Assembly (NCBI GenBank): GCA_964019155.1
Contig: OZ025239.1
Location: forward strand, 81,167,416 to 81,231,415
From: Osedax fenrisi
Taxonomy: Eukaryota > Annelida > Polychaeta > Sabellida > Siboglinidae
Reading direction: 5' to 3'
Length of the DNA stretch: 64,000 nt
Both the position numbers and the translations under genes were made by a program. Below the pieces are notes generated by a model, which made no database searches, was not told where the DNA came from, and was given only the letters and a program-made list of their open reading frames with translations. Below, in pieces: positions 1 through 13,695 of the stretch. Numbering within the stretch: the stretch's first letter is position 1; every line of letters begins with the position of its first letter.

Positions 1-304
1 ACACACACACACACACACATGTGTACGTATGTGCGTACACTTCATGTAGCAGACGTGGTAGTGTAGCCCCGCTATGTGTGTGTGTGCTGTAACCTCTGCG
101 TGGCTAGACTTGACCTCTACGCCTTATTAAGAGAGCTAGAGGTCACCGGTAATAACCACGCCCTCCGTAGCTCTCGTCACGTGGTATCGGGTTCTGAACA
201 AAGCCGTCAGCAATAAAGTATTACATCTAGCCAAGCTATAGTCATACACTTGCAATACTTTGTTTATATACTAAATTACACATCAGTTTCCCCGAATACG
301 AGAA

Positions 305-371
<67 letters not shown>

Positions 372-730
372 GTATATATTAAAGATAAACTATTATACAT
401 ATATAAAACACATTTATTTATATACTGGCATATACAAATAATGATATATATATATATACATATATATTTATAGGATATACTTGAAAATAGTTAATGCGCA
501 TGACTTCTATATATATAGACACACAAACATAAACACTCATACACATACACACACTCATACTCACACACACACACACACACACACTGTTTATTGACTAAAT
601 TGCAGATATACATGAAGCCTACAGGCCGGATAGTGTATGTGTTTACACTAGTTGTGCTTAGCGTAAACAAGTTCAGTGCGTTCCCATAGCATCATTAGTA
701 TCATCATCAGCAGCACTACCAACACTACTA

Positions 731-796
<66 letters not shown>

Positions 797-1054
797 ATAC
801 CGACGCACTATAATATACTAACATACGTATTCTAGGCATAAACCTACTACTACCACTACTACTACTAATATTATTCGTACTATGACCTATGAGTCATAGG
901 CCATGATTCATCACTTGTCATTACGTAATCACGTGTGCACGATGAGATGTATTGCTAATATCCGGTATCATTTCACAACTCCGCAACAATAATAACTATC
1001 CCGGTATATCTTTTTACAATTCTACATTTTGTCCTCTCCTATAGAGATAATTAT

Positions 1055-1107
<53 letters not shown>

Positions 1108-1437
1108 ATATGTATGAATTATTGTATTTATTTTTATATTTATTTATATATACGACCTTACTATTATAGACATTAAATATACGAGTGTATATTATTTAAA
1201 TTTATTTTCAACTATTAAAAAAACAATAAATCATGAACTTATTTAAACCCACTCGAATAGTTACAATGAGGCATCAGCTACATCATACGATGTTTGTGAC
1301 AATCTTGATTGTGTACAATGTTTAGTTTTTATTATGAAATAATGTTAAAATTAATGATTTCTTAAGAAGCCATCACCTTGACAACGCAATTATAACATCG
1401 CACTGACCTTCGTAATGGTAACGCACACACACACACT

Positions 1438-1468
<31 letters not shown>

Positions 1469-2320
1469 GCGCGTATGACTAATAACAAGGACACGCATGT
1501 CCTCGGTACAATACGACTTCACACACACCGAACACAGTACTGACAACGTACAATGGAGGGGGTAGTATAGTGTGGTAACGGTAGACTGTATAACCTCTAG
1601 GTATGACCTCTAGGTGTGACCTCTACAGAGGAGAGATATACCACGATACCATGTAGTAGGTACGGTGCAGTGTGTGCACTCGTCTATAATATAAACCGTG
1701 TAGTCAAGGGCTGGTGTTTAGCACCAGGGGCCACTGTTTACAAGCCGGGGGACTCTATTTAGAGGTCGTCAACATCTCTCTGTCAGCGAGTCGACCAATC
1801 ATAACGCTCGAGCGATACGTATTTTAAATAAATCGGCATCCCGTCAATGCGATGTCAGTGATATATGGCTGTCACCACCACCACCACCACTGCCGTCATA
1901 ATAGTGGTGACGTAACTGTATCGCCACTACTGCTACTATTCCCGTACAGGCGAGACCACGCCCCTTATCTAGAGTGACAGCCGCTATTGAATTATTCCCG
2001 CTGCCCCGCCCCTCGCGATAATCCCCTAGCGGTCATAATAAATGACGACGACTTTCTTTACTGTGTTATCTAATTAAAATTGCTATTCTGCTGCGTAGGC
2101 CTAGGTAATTAACTATGCTGTTAAGATAACAAAGTACTTATTATATATAGTAGTGTGTATAATATTATATGTATATATATATGTATATATATATATAATA
2201 TCGGGCGACAGCATAGAAAATATATTGATCTTTATCTGAAGCCCTTTAGAGGAAATAACAATATAATTAATTTTAATACTTCATACGAAAAAAACTGTAC
2301 AACTTTCTTCTAATACATAT

Positions 2321-2394
<74 letters not shown>

Positions 2395-2923
2395 CCTGTG
2401 AGGTGTGAATAATCGTATCTCTATATTGTTATGCTAATTGTATATTATGTCATCATAATAAATCTTTTCTAATCAGAATTATTATTGGGGTTATTATTAA
2501 AATAGCATTGTTTCAATATCTCGCTTTATCAGCATTTAATAACCTGATTATGATAACGTGATTTGCCCACTAGTAATGTAACCTACACATACACATGTGA
2601 TCTTATCTATATCGAACATATTATTATAATTCATGTCAATAACAAAATTCTTTAAATAATGTAGGACCGATAATACGAATACTGGTAGTGAATATGTATA
2701 CATAGTCACTACATATTAGGTGTGAATAATCTATTGTATATAGAGTTATACACTTATTGTACACATTTTGTATAAACTATTTGGTTCAAGTATTAGAATG
2801 TAGAATTAACATTTTCTCTAAAATACCACTTAATTACTATTTAAAATAAGGAATATACCTTAGTTTTCTTACAGTAGTTCCTACACTGTTCAGTAATGTT
2901 TACGCTAATCCACACGCACACAG
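1..2923. other. Upstream region or intron of UGCG, rich in microsatellites
   Basis: No exon is recognisable here, although the missing N-terminal exons of UGCG must lie upstream, so this stretch is probably intronic. It holds (CA)n at the left edge and near 1425-1465, (TA)n near 303-362, 1050-1100 and 2335-2390, and (ACT)n near 720-797 and 841-870. A moderately GC-rich patch at about 1550-2060 has no reading frame I can assign. The short reading frames here consist of translated microsatellite. Confidence 0.5.
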
Positions 2924-5900
2924 GTGGAGTGAAACCGATCGGAGTGAATCCCAAGGTCAACAACATGTATCAAGGTTATCCGTTGGTATGCTACGACCTC
3001 GTTCTTATCTCTGATTCCGGCGTTAAAAGTTAGTGACCTTCCCTCACCCTTCACGCGTAGCTTTACACATGCGCATAGCTATCTGGGGGTGTTATAGAAT
3101 GACCATACTAGCGTTGTATCTACTGACCACTGGTCAACTGTCCATCTGTACTGCTACAACCAGCACCACTAGCCCAGTCTATACACTCGTTATTAAATAA
3201 CTTAGCCCAAGGATGGTCACATGTGTTAATTACCCGTCTAGTGTGTGTGTGTGTGTGTACAGCATTAGGCTGGCTGCACTGTTACATAGTGATTACATTA
3301 GCAGAGCCTATCATAAACAATGGCATTCAGTGAATATGAAACATCTATATATACACACACATGTGCACCCACATACATACACATACATGTGCACACACAT
3401 ACATACACACATACATACACACTCACATGATTTATGTAGATATGCTGCACTGCCTATATCTAGAGGAGAAGTCTAGGAGAAAGTGCTGCCACCTATTGTA
3501 ACCTAATCGCGAGCATATTTCCATTATAGTAACTATGCTTGTGTATTTCATTACAATAATGTTATAATCATTATGGCAGCCCTTTCATGTATTTCATTAC
3601 AATTGTTACAAGTATAGAGTAGCTTACATACATTATATGTGTATTGTAAATTACCATTATAGAACATCAACTCTATATATGTGATGTTTATAGAATATAG
3701 ATTATTATTTTTCAGTTAAATAAATGTAATCACTAAATACAATCTATCATAATAGATTTTAAACACATTTACTATTTTGTAAATAGTATTTACACAAATA
3801 ATCCTACAAAGTAATTTATTAAGATGCACTTGAACTAATAATGCAAATTTCAATTATCTATATTTAGCAAGATTTAAACTAAGCGCGAACATAGTCGAAA
3901 TGAACCGCCACCCTAACCATTACCACCCCCACCCTAACCATTACCGCCACCCTAACCATTACCGCCCCACTAGACCTCCCCCACTAACCCCTAGTTACAT
4001 AACCCCCTCTCTATTCACAACAGTGGAAGAAGACACCCTATCTATAATGGTATCAGAACTAAAAGAGAACACTGGTCTAGTTCATCAGATGCCCTATGTC
4101 TGCGATAGACCTGGCTTCTCCGCTATACTGGAGAAGGTTTGCTTGTACACCCTGCATTGTACACCCTACATTGTACACTGTAACCACGCACCACGTAACA
4201 TACTGTATGTACACATTCACTAACAGTGTACTTCCTATTAGGAAGTTCCTAATGTATCAGCTATTTCGCTCTACTGATTCAAATCTATATAATTACTATT
4301 CTTCATATATATGTATTAGTTATATATTAATAATTATTGCATAATATGTAATGAATCGAGTTCATGAATGCTTTATTACCGATGTAAAGATTAATATCTT
4401 TCTTAAAAACTCTACTTTTTTTATCTTTTGTGGCAATAAAGTATATACATAGTAAATTCACAAATAGCTAATAAACCCAGACGTACAATATTAGTAAGCC
4501 CACACAAATGTACATACATGCATATATACACATACTCACACATATGTACATAGTTAAATACATACACTAATGAATAAAGTATACTACTACTACTACATTA
4601 ATGCATGTACACATATACATATACACATTGATAATAACACACATACACATATACACACGCCCACAAACACACACACACATACACATATACACACGCCCAC
4701 AAACACACACAAATACACACACACACACTCACACATTCACACACACCCCACAGGTATATTTCGGGAGTCAGCACGCCAAGATTTACCTACTGGCCGACGC
4801 GCTCGGTATAAACTGCGTCACTGGAATGTCTTGTCTTTTTCGACGGGAGGTTCTAGAAGAAGCCGGCGGTATGAAATATCTCGGAGGTTACCTGGCCGAA
4901 GACTACCACCTCGGTAAACTGTTCACTGAAAGGTTAGAGGTCAATAATGGAGTGTGCGCTGTAGCGAGTATCCACCAGCATTGTCACTAGTCTCTATAAT
5001 TGGTACTAAATTAAATGTTAGTGAGTTTTTACACTGAATGCTAATTAATTGTTCGCTCTCTCTCTCTTTCTCTGTGTTTTACACTCACTATATCTTACAC
5101 ATAACTGCCATGCAAGCCAGTGTACTATCGTAAACTGGTAACTTTTTTATTACACTGATATCGTCTATGGCCTATTTATATACACCATCGTTGCGTAATG
5201 ATTTTATGATTCTTTTTTATAAGTCTACAGTATTAAGTTCTACTATAGCATTACAGCGCTGTATAACATAGCCTATTCTAACCTCTCTATCTCTGTAGCT
5301 AACTTTGTATCTATATAGCTAACCTCTCTATCTCTCATTGACTTGTAACAATCTGTGTGATAAACTTGCAGAGGCTGGAAAACTAGCGTCAGCAGTCAAA
5401 CCGCAAGACAGAACAGAGGCACGTATTCAGTGTCCATGTTCCAGGCCCGTATGATGAGGTTTGTTCACCCCACACCCCCTACTACTTTAGTAGCACCACC
5501 TACCCCATCTCTCCATCTATTTACATGTGCGTGTGTTTCTGCGCATTCCTCAAACTTTGTATACAAATAGCTATTCATATTATTCTGATATAATTATAGT
5601 ATGCTGATATCAATAATATCTTATCGTATGCAATATTTGAATAGCTTAAATAACGTATTTAAAAAAAAATATATATTATAAGTGCAAAAATAACATTTAA
5701 TTATAAATATAATCTCGCAGTGTAGGGATTGGCTTGGGTATACATCGTATACAAGTGCACTTTAATACTAATAGACTGTAGTGAGTTTTATCAGTAGAAG
5801 TCTCGCTTACTACCATGTACCGTGTGCTTGTATTGACTATCTATAGCGTGTGCACCCCACCCGCACACTGCCACTATCACGCCCCACCCCCACCCCGCAG

Positions 5901-6505
5901 ATGGGCTAAACTAAGAGCATCGGTGGTACCGGTATGCATGATACTGGAGCCTATCAGCGAGTGCCTGTTCCTATCGCTGATGATAGCGTGGTCTTGTGCT
6001 ATACTGTTCACCTGGTCTCCCGTGGTGGTGATAGCCGTGCACTGCCTCATCTGGTTCATCCTCGACTACATCCTCATTCGTACCATACAGGTTTGTAGTC
6101 ACTGGAGCGTATCACCCCGCCACCCCCGCCCCTACTACTACTACTACATCATAACATCCACTCCTCACCCTTAAATACAACTAAAATGTATCTCCTACCT
6201 ACCTATATTCAGCTCACTATTAATATGATGTAATAACTAACCTGTACTTCATGATGGCGCAATCACTGCTAATACGACATAACCCCCCCCGCCCCCCACT
6301 ACTATGATGTAACCCCCCCCCACCCCCGCAGAATGACGAGCTGCCGTTCAGTAAGCTAGAGTTCCTGGTGGCGTGGTTCCTACGAGAGGTATCGTCTGTC
6401 TACCTACAGATATGCGCCCACACGTCCCCCGTTCTCGTCTGGCAGAACAAGAGCTTCGTGATGAGCTCCGAGTGCACTGAGATAGCCGTCGAAACCAAGG
6501 TGTAG
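2924..6505 (+). CDS. UGCG: Ceramide glucosyltransferase, 5'-truncated by the window (6 exons)
   Basis: This enzyme transfers glucose from UDP-glucose to ceramide on the cytosolic face of the Golgi, the first step of glycosphingolipid synthesis (GT21 family). Exons are 2924-3028, 4024-4136, 4754-4932, 5372-5458, 5901-6090 and 6332-6505. All phases join cleanly and give about 282 residues ending in TAG; the family is near 394 aa, so roughly 110 N-terminal residues lie before the window. Visible family motifs are the GVNPKVNN segment, the ISDSG aspartate, the CVTGMSC block, the LAEDY acidic motif and RMMRW, the (Q/R)XXRW signature, whose R and W fall on different exons. The last two exons encode the hydrophobic C-terminal membrane segments. 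Acceptors are preceded by (CA)n at 4754 and by C-rich tracts at 5901 and 6332. It converges with the dioxygenase gene. The family assignment is firm; exon ends were placed by hand. Confidence 0.93.
3900..3970. repeat. Short minisatellite, about 18-bp unit
   Basis: About three copies of an 18-bp unit of the type CACCCTAACCATTACCGC lie just upstream of the UGCG exon at 4024. The unit contains CCCTAACC but has no telomeric periodicity. Confidence 0.8.
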
Positions 6506-6835
6506 CCCCCCCCCCCCCCCCGCTGCCCCCGCCCCGCACCTACTAGAGGTCAGCGCCCGACAGATTGAAGCCACGCCGGCTTTGATTGCATGACGGTACT
6601 GCCACTGATTATTACCCCATCCCACCCCCGCTCCGACCCCCCCCCCACTGATGACTACTTATTGATATGTCATCTGCTATATTTCGTATATATATACATG
6701 TATATATATATATCATATGTATTACTGTATTATTATCCTATCTATTACTTATCATAACTTATGAATCAATAAGTTATCATGTGATCTGAGTTTTAAATTC
6801 AATTGAACTCAATTAATGTTTATTTTCATTTTTCT

Positions 6836-6885
6836 AATAAAGCAAAACATTTATTATATAATCGGTGTTATAACTTTGTTTTATT
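6836..6885. terminator. Facing polyadenylation signals between convergent genes
   Basis: AATAAA on the + strand at 6836-6841 follows the UGCG stop by about 330 bases. On the - strand, AATAAA lies at 6850-6855 and 6880-6885, about 110-140 bases after the dioxygenase stop codon. The two genes would therefore end within about 50 bases of each other and their 3' UTRs may overlap. This rests on hexamer matches in AT-rich DNA, so it is suggestive only. Confidence 0.5.
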
Positions 6886-6965
6886 GACAATCGCGTACAA
6901 CACGATTGCACGAATACAATATAATACTATATTATAATACAATGGATAACAACGTTGGGTGATAA

Positions 6966-6990
6966 CAATGAGAGAGAGAGAGAGAGAGGG
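6966..6990. repeat. (GA)n microsatellite
   Basis: A run of GA repeats sits directly after the dioxygenase stop codon, in its presumed 3' UTR. Confidence 0.9.
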
Positions 6991-6991
6991 T

Positions 6992-9900
6992 TCAGAGTTC
7001 ATCTTTGGCGTAATGTTTCGCTGGAGAACGATTACCTTCGATTGTGACTCGATGCAAAACTCTGAGGCCGACCTTTGACCTGGGTAGTTGTGTTTCTTCC
7101 GTAGCCTCGTGCCCCACGGCCAGGTTGTCTGAGATGATGAAGTCACCCTCTTGCCACTGATGGAATGTGTCAATCAAATTAGTCGTGGTATTATGGTGAA
7201 TAACTATAAATAAAATAAAATGAATGTTGGGCAATATTGAAATAATCTAATATAATCTGTATAGAAATGGTATAATATTTAGTATTGAATTTGTTAATGG
7301 ATATATATTTAATGTATATTAACATTTATTCAAAATCTTATATTTTATTATAAATTAATAAAACTAGATAACATATAATAAAACCAGACCAATGGTTTAG
7401 CTTATATTCAATAAATCAGATCATAACACAAGTGAAATATTTCATCTCGGTTAACAACATATTCATAGTAATAACTCTACTGAATATAAACATGTGTATG
7501 TTTACATTACATAACATTGTATACGACTAGTCTACGTGGAATAATGTATTGAGATATATCATCGTAGCAGCAGCAGTAGTAGCAGCCACCATAAGTGAAG
7601 TCAGTGACATGCGTAATGCGATAGTTGACTGCGCGCGATGGAATACTACACATTATTTAAATGACATAGCATATGTACACTAGACACTAGACATTACATA
7701 GAATTACACTGCCCCCGCCACCGCTACTGCTATAGATATGACAACACTTGCTAGGAGGTATCTAGTGTTACGATTAGGTAAGTGACCGCTAATATGGAAG
7801 TACAGTTTCGATGAAGGCGATAGCTATAAGGTGATCATTAGTAAAACTACTATTAACTACTACTTTTAAAACTACTATTACTACTATTAAATGATTACAT
7901 CTAGAGATAGAGATGCTATTCTTAGTGGAGGATACACGAGCTGACCTAATATAAACGTGAAATATTCATTAAAGTGACATAAGTTATTTATTTAAATAAG
8001 ATAATAAACTATTATTTATTATTACATAAACTTTATGTTTATAAAGGTTATCATTTAATAACAAATTATATTTTATATTTAGATTTCTACAATGTACTTA
8101 TGTGTATATATATATACATAGTGATAGCAATATCGTAAGAGGAAGATTCATCTTCATAATTATCATTAAATAATGAACAAAAAATACTTATATAGAAAAT
8201 ATTTATCTTAGTCATTTATCTATCATTTTATTCATACATATGGTTTAATTCACCATCTAAATATGAACAAATGATGATTTATAACACCTAGAGTAAAAAT
8301 AATAATGTTGAATAATATTGAATGTTGTAGTTTTGATAAAACAATATACATTATCTAATATGCATTCAATTTTTAAATGTAAACAGTATTTTTGATTATT
8401 TATTGAATGCATTATATATGGTACAGATGTCACTATAAGTTATGATATGGTAAATAAAAAAAAACACATGAAAAATTATAGTATTTTCGGGTCGATATCT
8501 TTTTTTAAATAAGTAAAAAATTATTTAAAAATATACAATATATTTAAAATTATAGAACTTTAAATATAGTACATTTTACCTATCTTGAACATGTGGTTGC
8601 ACGAAGGTGGATATCCCCCTAATAATAGGTATTACTAGGCCATACTGCAATATTACATTACAACAAATTAATTTATTATGCAGATTCAACTGATTTATTC
8701 ATATATATCCACTAGATATTATCTATAAGTAACAATTCATTTTTAGGGTACAAACATTGTCAACAATGAATATTGTATGAAATGCATTCGTTCAATTCTA
8801 TTACCCATTAATTTGTATTCACATTTATATATTGATTATGAATCATAATGTATGATGTAATACGCGTGATTCAACGTGATTGTACACTAATGGATGCTAG
8901 GTACACTATAGTGAAGTGATCACGTGCATTGCATCAGATATCACCGGCACGTGCATCATCCCACAGTCAATATTTACCCACTTACCCACTTCAAGTGTTA
9001 CTGTGTACAATGCGCTTAAAAAAAGTACGTCGTTAAAATATTAAATAGATTTTCTAAAATGTTCAACGCGTCGTTTTCCGGTTTAGATTATAAATGTAAT
9101 AAGTAAATCATGCGCGCATAGTGTGTACGTATATTACATGTACCACGTATAGTGTGTACGTATATTATGACGTAGAGGTGCACACGAAGATGCGTACACA
9201 TGCGCGCGCAACGTAGCACGCAGCGCTACCTTGTGGAAATACTGCAGCGACTTGTTATCTCGGTTGATCTCGGACAGGATGTCCTCGAGAATGCGGCTGG
9301 TTTCGGCGTCACCGGTTTGTCTTTGTTCGCTGGTGTCGTAATCTACGACGAACGACTCAGTCATGCCGAGGTGGAAACACAGCGTCTGTAATCATCGTGA
9401 AGATAGATTAGCGACGGGCTATTACATCAACGTCAATACACACATACACATATATACACACATACACACACATATATATATACACACACATACACACACA
9501 CACAAGAACACATATATATACATACACAAACACACATATATAGATATAGTTATATTGTTGATGAGGTAAGGATGTAATGGTACAATGAGAACACGGCATT
9601 GAGATCATCATATAACGTATAGATATCAGAACTACAAACAGCTCTATTGTGGACACAGTAGCTCCACCTAAATACAGTGTTCAGCGTGTATAGCAACGAC
9701 TGGAACCTGAACACGGCGCGTTTATTTTTATTTCTCATATATACGTTTTATTTATTTCTCATTTATATTGCCTCTTACTAATATCATAAAATAATTTCCA
9801 TCATTACGTTACAACATATATGCTGATAATATAATCATCTACACAGACCTCTCTCGTTAATCTACCTCCAACAGATCAGATATCTCAACGTGCTCTACAC

Positions 9901-12900
9901 ATATTAGAAAATGGCTACTAAACAATATGTTACTACTGAACGCATCCAAATCTGAACTACTAAATAACCCGAGCAGCTGCAATCACTCTCCAATCATAAC
10001 AATAGATGAAGTGGTTATTGTTGCCAGTAATAGGATACGATATATCTGTGTCACATAGGATAGAGATATTAATTGTAATTCATATAATTAATAACTCGAA
10101 AAAAGCTAATATCCAACTTTACCCAATAAGACATGTCAGAAAATTTATAAATAAAGATCTATATGGAATGATTGTAGGTTGACTTGCTTTTCCCCTATGG
10201 ACTATTGCTGTTCGGTATTACAAGGTATGTTGCCTACGTCCCATAATTCGTACTATACATGCTTCTGTACGAACAATATTTAGAATACCTCTTAGTGATC
10301 AAACAAGTATCTCTGCAAAAATTAAGTCTATCGGCTTCTTAAATATACAATAAAGATCTCTTTACCGTATACTATGTATAGTCCATAAAGCAAGAATGAC
10401 TAATCGACCTCGCTATATTTCTGATATGACCTCGCTATATTTCTGATATGATCTCGCCATCCAAACTAATTCGTAAGCTTAGTTCAAATGCAGATAACTT
10501 CTGCTAATCTCTCTCCGTTGCCACATCTCTCAAACACTGAATAGAGCATTCATACATTCAGCTCCTAAAAATGGAATACATAATACTTTGAAATCCAATT
10601 AGAAAGATTATATTTTGAATATGTATTAAATTTCATTTATGTCTTAAAATGATCTATTTCTATTAATATTGTTTTATATTTAGCGTTGCATAATTAAATT
10701 TTTTTTGTATACATATTATATTATTAATTTATTCTTATGTATCCATTTATGTGTTCATTTATTCATTTCCCTCACATTTAATTGTCTCCCAAAACTTGCC
10801 AAAATATACATATATATTAAATTGAGTGTATAAATAAAACGTTTGATTGATACACAATCTATGGCATATGTATGGGTGATAGAGACCACAGTGAGACATC
10901 TAAGTGTTCTACTTGCATCTGCTGGTGCTACTAGTGCTGTGAAGAACTCACTTTTTGAAGTATCGATACTTGTTCGAACACAATTGTTGAAGTATCGATA
11001 CTTTTTCGAACACAATTGTTGAAATATCGATACTTGTATATAAATTACGCCAAGTATTTTGATAGAGCCGTGACTTTGGATAACATATGCCTAACCGAGA
11101 CTTTTACTCTACAAGCAAAAAATTAACTAAGACTTACGTAATGGGCTCAAACCACCTTGAGACTCTTACTAGATATAACCGAGCAAAAACAATTCTTTTT
11201 AGGTTACAATTTAATCATAAATTTGTATTTATTTATTATCGATATAAATATTAATCTATATTTCTCTTACATAATCTGTGTATAAATAAATGTTATAATT
11301 TCCATAGGTGGCTAATTTATGTTTTTATTATTTTTATTTTTTAATATATAATATCTACATCGATTCTTCTAAGACTGCCCCGATACTTTGGATTACTTAA
11401 ATTAATTATATTATCAAACATATGATCGCAAGTTCGATAATTGTATAAAAAGTTAGAATTACGAAAGTTTGATACTTGAATTCAAAGTTCGAAAGTCATT
11501 AGTTCGAAGTATCAATAGTTTGAAACCGAATTTTTTTTCAAAGTTCGAAGTATCAAAAATTCGATACTGTTCAATACTTGTTCGAACTGTCCGAGTTCAT
11601 TTATAGCATTAATACACACACACACACATACAAACATTCACATAAATATATGCACGCACACACTCACATACCCCCATTCATGCACACACATGCACGCACA
11701 CACTTGTATGCGATGTGGCGCCTCATTACACTTTGCTTAATGTGCGATATACACACTAGGTGTCGTAAGCGGTGGAATAAGGCAATGACTCACCTGTTCC
11801 GAGGTGACGGGATGCTCGTAGATTAGCGGATGAACTATGCGCATTCTCCGGTCGCTAGCCATGTAGAGTCTTTGCCACAACGCCAGCTTCTCGGGGGATA
11901 GACCGGCGATTATCTCGCGAAGAGGTACGAATACTGAGTGATTGACAGGGGGGATTGGTAATTAGGGCACTCGATAAGGGTATGAACGTGTTGATAATAA
12001 TGCTGGTAGAAAGAAAATAGCAAAGATATACTTATATATATATATGTGTATATATTTATATCTTATCAGAATTTTATATTTTGAATTATAAAATTTGTTA
12101 TAACAATTATTTTAAAAAATGTAAATAAAGCATAGACTTCTATCATATACACTCATAATTACATAATTTGTATCATAATAACAATCATTATTAAAATGTA
12201 TGTATAACATATACCTATTATAATATTATAGTTATACTATTATAATAATAGTTATTAATAATAATTATTATAATAATTATAATAATTTATAATTATTATA
12301 TTATAACTATTATAGTTACTGTATCATATACTCTATATCATATATTATTATTATAATAATTATACAAAGTATATCATACTAAGAATACGTGTATCGTACA
12401 CATCGCGAATGCTTTAAAGCATAGTAATAAATATTACTAACCTGTATCCCCTTTTTTGGGAACGTGATACATGTGGTAAAGTGCGTATGCAAATGGTGCC
12501 TCTTGAAAACTACCGTCTATGTGCCAGCCAGTTCGGCCCACGCCTCTACAGCCTTCGCTTCCATCATTCGAAACTCTAAAAATGTCATCGTCTGGAGATT
12601 CCGGGTGCTTGTAAAATGTTGACTCGGGCTTTCCGAACCATCTACCTATTTGAACTTGTCTCTTCCCAGAAACTTTTCCTTGATCTCTAAATATCATAAT
12701 TCGATATTTATGCACATCTTTCTTGATTTGCGATATCACTTCTTGAGGAACATCTTTATTGAGGTCAATGCCCTTAATTTCGACTCCAAGTTGTGCTGGA
12801 AATATTTTATAGTAATTATGTGACATGCTGGATTTATTTCTGTATAATGTATTTATACTTTTAAGTCCTTTAATGTTACTTAATATAGTCAACAAATATA

Positions 12901-12922
12901 AATGGCTTGATTTATACAACAT
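6992..12922 (-). CDS. TauD/TfdA-family Fe(II)/2-oxoglutarate dioxygenase, complete, 4 exons
   Basis: Exons in transcript order are 12922-12442, 11933-11794, 9385-9230 and 7156-6992. They join in frame to 313 codons and a TGA. The family couples 2-oxoglutarate decarboxylation to hydroxylation of a small substrate, taurine in bacterial TauD; the substrate here is unknown. The iron triad is visible as H134-x-D136 (WHIDGS) and H275 (AVGHEA), and R291/R295 in GLRVLHR match the 2-oxoglutarate/substrate arginines of TauD in spacing. From M33 the protein is 281 aa, the usual size for TauD. Residues 1-32 are basic, contain no acidic residue and could be a mitochondrial presequence or simply an upstream start. 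The C-terminus reads AKDEL, the canonical ER-retention tetrapeptide, which is odd for this family. It converges with UGCG. Intron 2 contains a dead LINE in the opposite orientation. Confidence 0.9.
7157..9229 (-). other. Intron 3 of the dioxygenase gene
   Basis: This is a 2.1-kb AT-rich intron with a GT donor and an AG acceptor. I see no coding segment, only short AT-rich repeats and a few CTG/CAG-like triplets near 7565. Confidence 0.6.
9425..9545. repeat. (CA)n/(TA)n compound microsatellite
   Basis: Alternating CA and TA dinucleotide runs occur in intron 2 of the dioxygenase gene. They produce spurious reading frames on both strands. Confidence 0.9.
9840..10620 (+). pseudogene. Degraded L2/CR1-like LINE ORF2 remnant
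   Basis: Several short + strand segments, broken by stops and frameshifts, resemble the C-terminal half of the reverse transcriptase of the L2/CR1 group. They include WLLNNMLLLNASKSELLNN at about 9911-9967 (the post-catalytic W..N.L.LN..K.E motif), a block like IDEVV, a block like the MDYCNS-type motif near 10200, and PRYISDMISP-like repeats near 10420-10460. No continuous frame remains. The remnant sits in intron 2 of the dioxygenase gene, antisense to it. The group assignment is inferred from motif order. Confidence 0.6.
10957..11036. repeat. Tandem 36-bp repeat carrying palindromic AAGTATCGATACTT
   Basis: About 2.5-3 copies of a unit made of GAAGTATCGATACTT followed by GTTCGAACACAATTGTT occur in a row. 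Each unit contains three near-palindromes (AGTATCGATACT, GTTCGAAC, CAATTG). Related words recur at about 11440-11590, suggesting the two ends of one repetitive element in dioxygenase intron 2. Confidence 0.7.
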
Positions 12923-13218
12923 TAATATAAAAAATATAATTCTTATTTTAAAATTACAAATTTCAAATTATTTCCAATGATTCTAAAAATTTAGAAAATA
13001 AATGTATTTATTTTAATTGTATTTTAGAGAAGTAATTGATAGTTTTTCATAATCATTATTTGTATAATATTTATAATATATATATATCATATATGCTATA
13101 TGAAATATTATATAAAGTCAATAAACTATATATAAATAAAATAAATATATATTATTATAATGTATAAATAATTCATAATGAAATATATTTAAGTAATATT
13201 ATATTATACATATATATC

Positions 13219-13253
13219 ATAGACATAGGAGCGATATTCGCTCCTATGTCTAT
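13219..13253. repeat. Perfect 15-bp stem hairpin
   Basis: ATAGACATAGGAGCG at 13219-13233 is followed by a 5-base loop and its exact reverse complement at 13239-13253. It stands immediately beside a long (TA)n tract. There is no T-run to suggest a terminator, and its function is unknown. Confidence 0.85.
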
Positions 13254-13254
13254 A

Positions 13255-13329
<75 letters not shown>

Positions 13330-13637
13330 TATATTTATAAAAATATATATTTATAAATATAATACAATCCCTGGATAACTTTTGGACTGATTAAAGTGTT
13401 GTTTTAGAAAATATAAAGTAGGAAATATAATATATTGTATAAGAGTTATAATCTATTAAATTCTGTTAAAGTAATTATATTAAATTCTATTTTATGTATT
13501 ATATAATGTTAATAATGTATAATATATATATATATGCATATGTGTGTGTGTGTTGGTGTATGCAAAGATTTTACGGAGGAATTTTGCTTCGAAAAATCGT
13601 TAGTGTAGGAAAAAATCCTATGTGTTTATATAATATA

Positions 13638-13695
<58 letters not shown>

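Noticed and set aside
3905..3960. Interstitial telomere sequence (CCCTAACC)
   Set aside because: The CCCTAACC words are part of an 18-bp unit with CATTACCGC; the 6-bp telomeric period is absent. The same holds for CCCAACCTAACC in the 91-bp array at 59590-60190.
9200..9391. Plus-strand 63-codon frame
   Set aside because: It is antisense to dioxygenase exon 3 at 9230-9385, which carries the conserved sequence.
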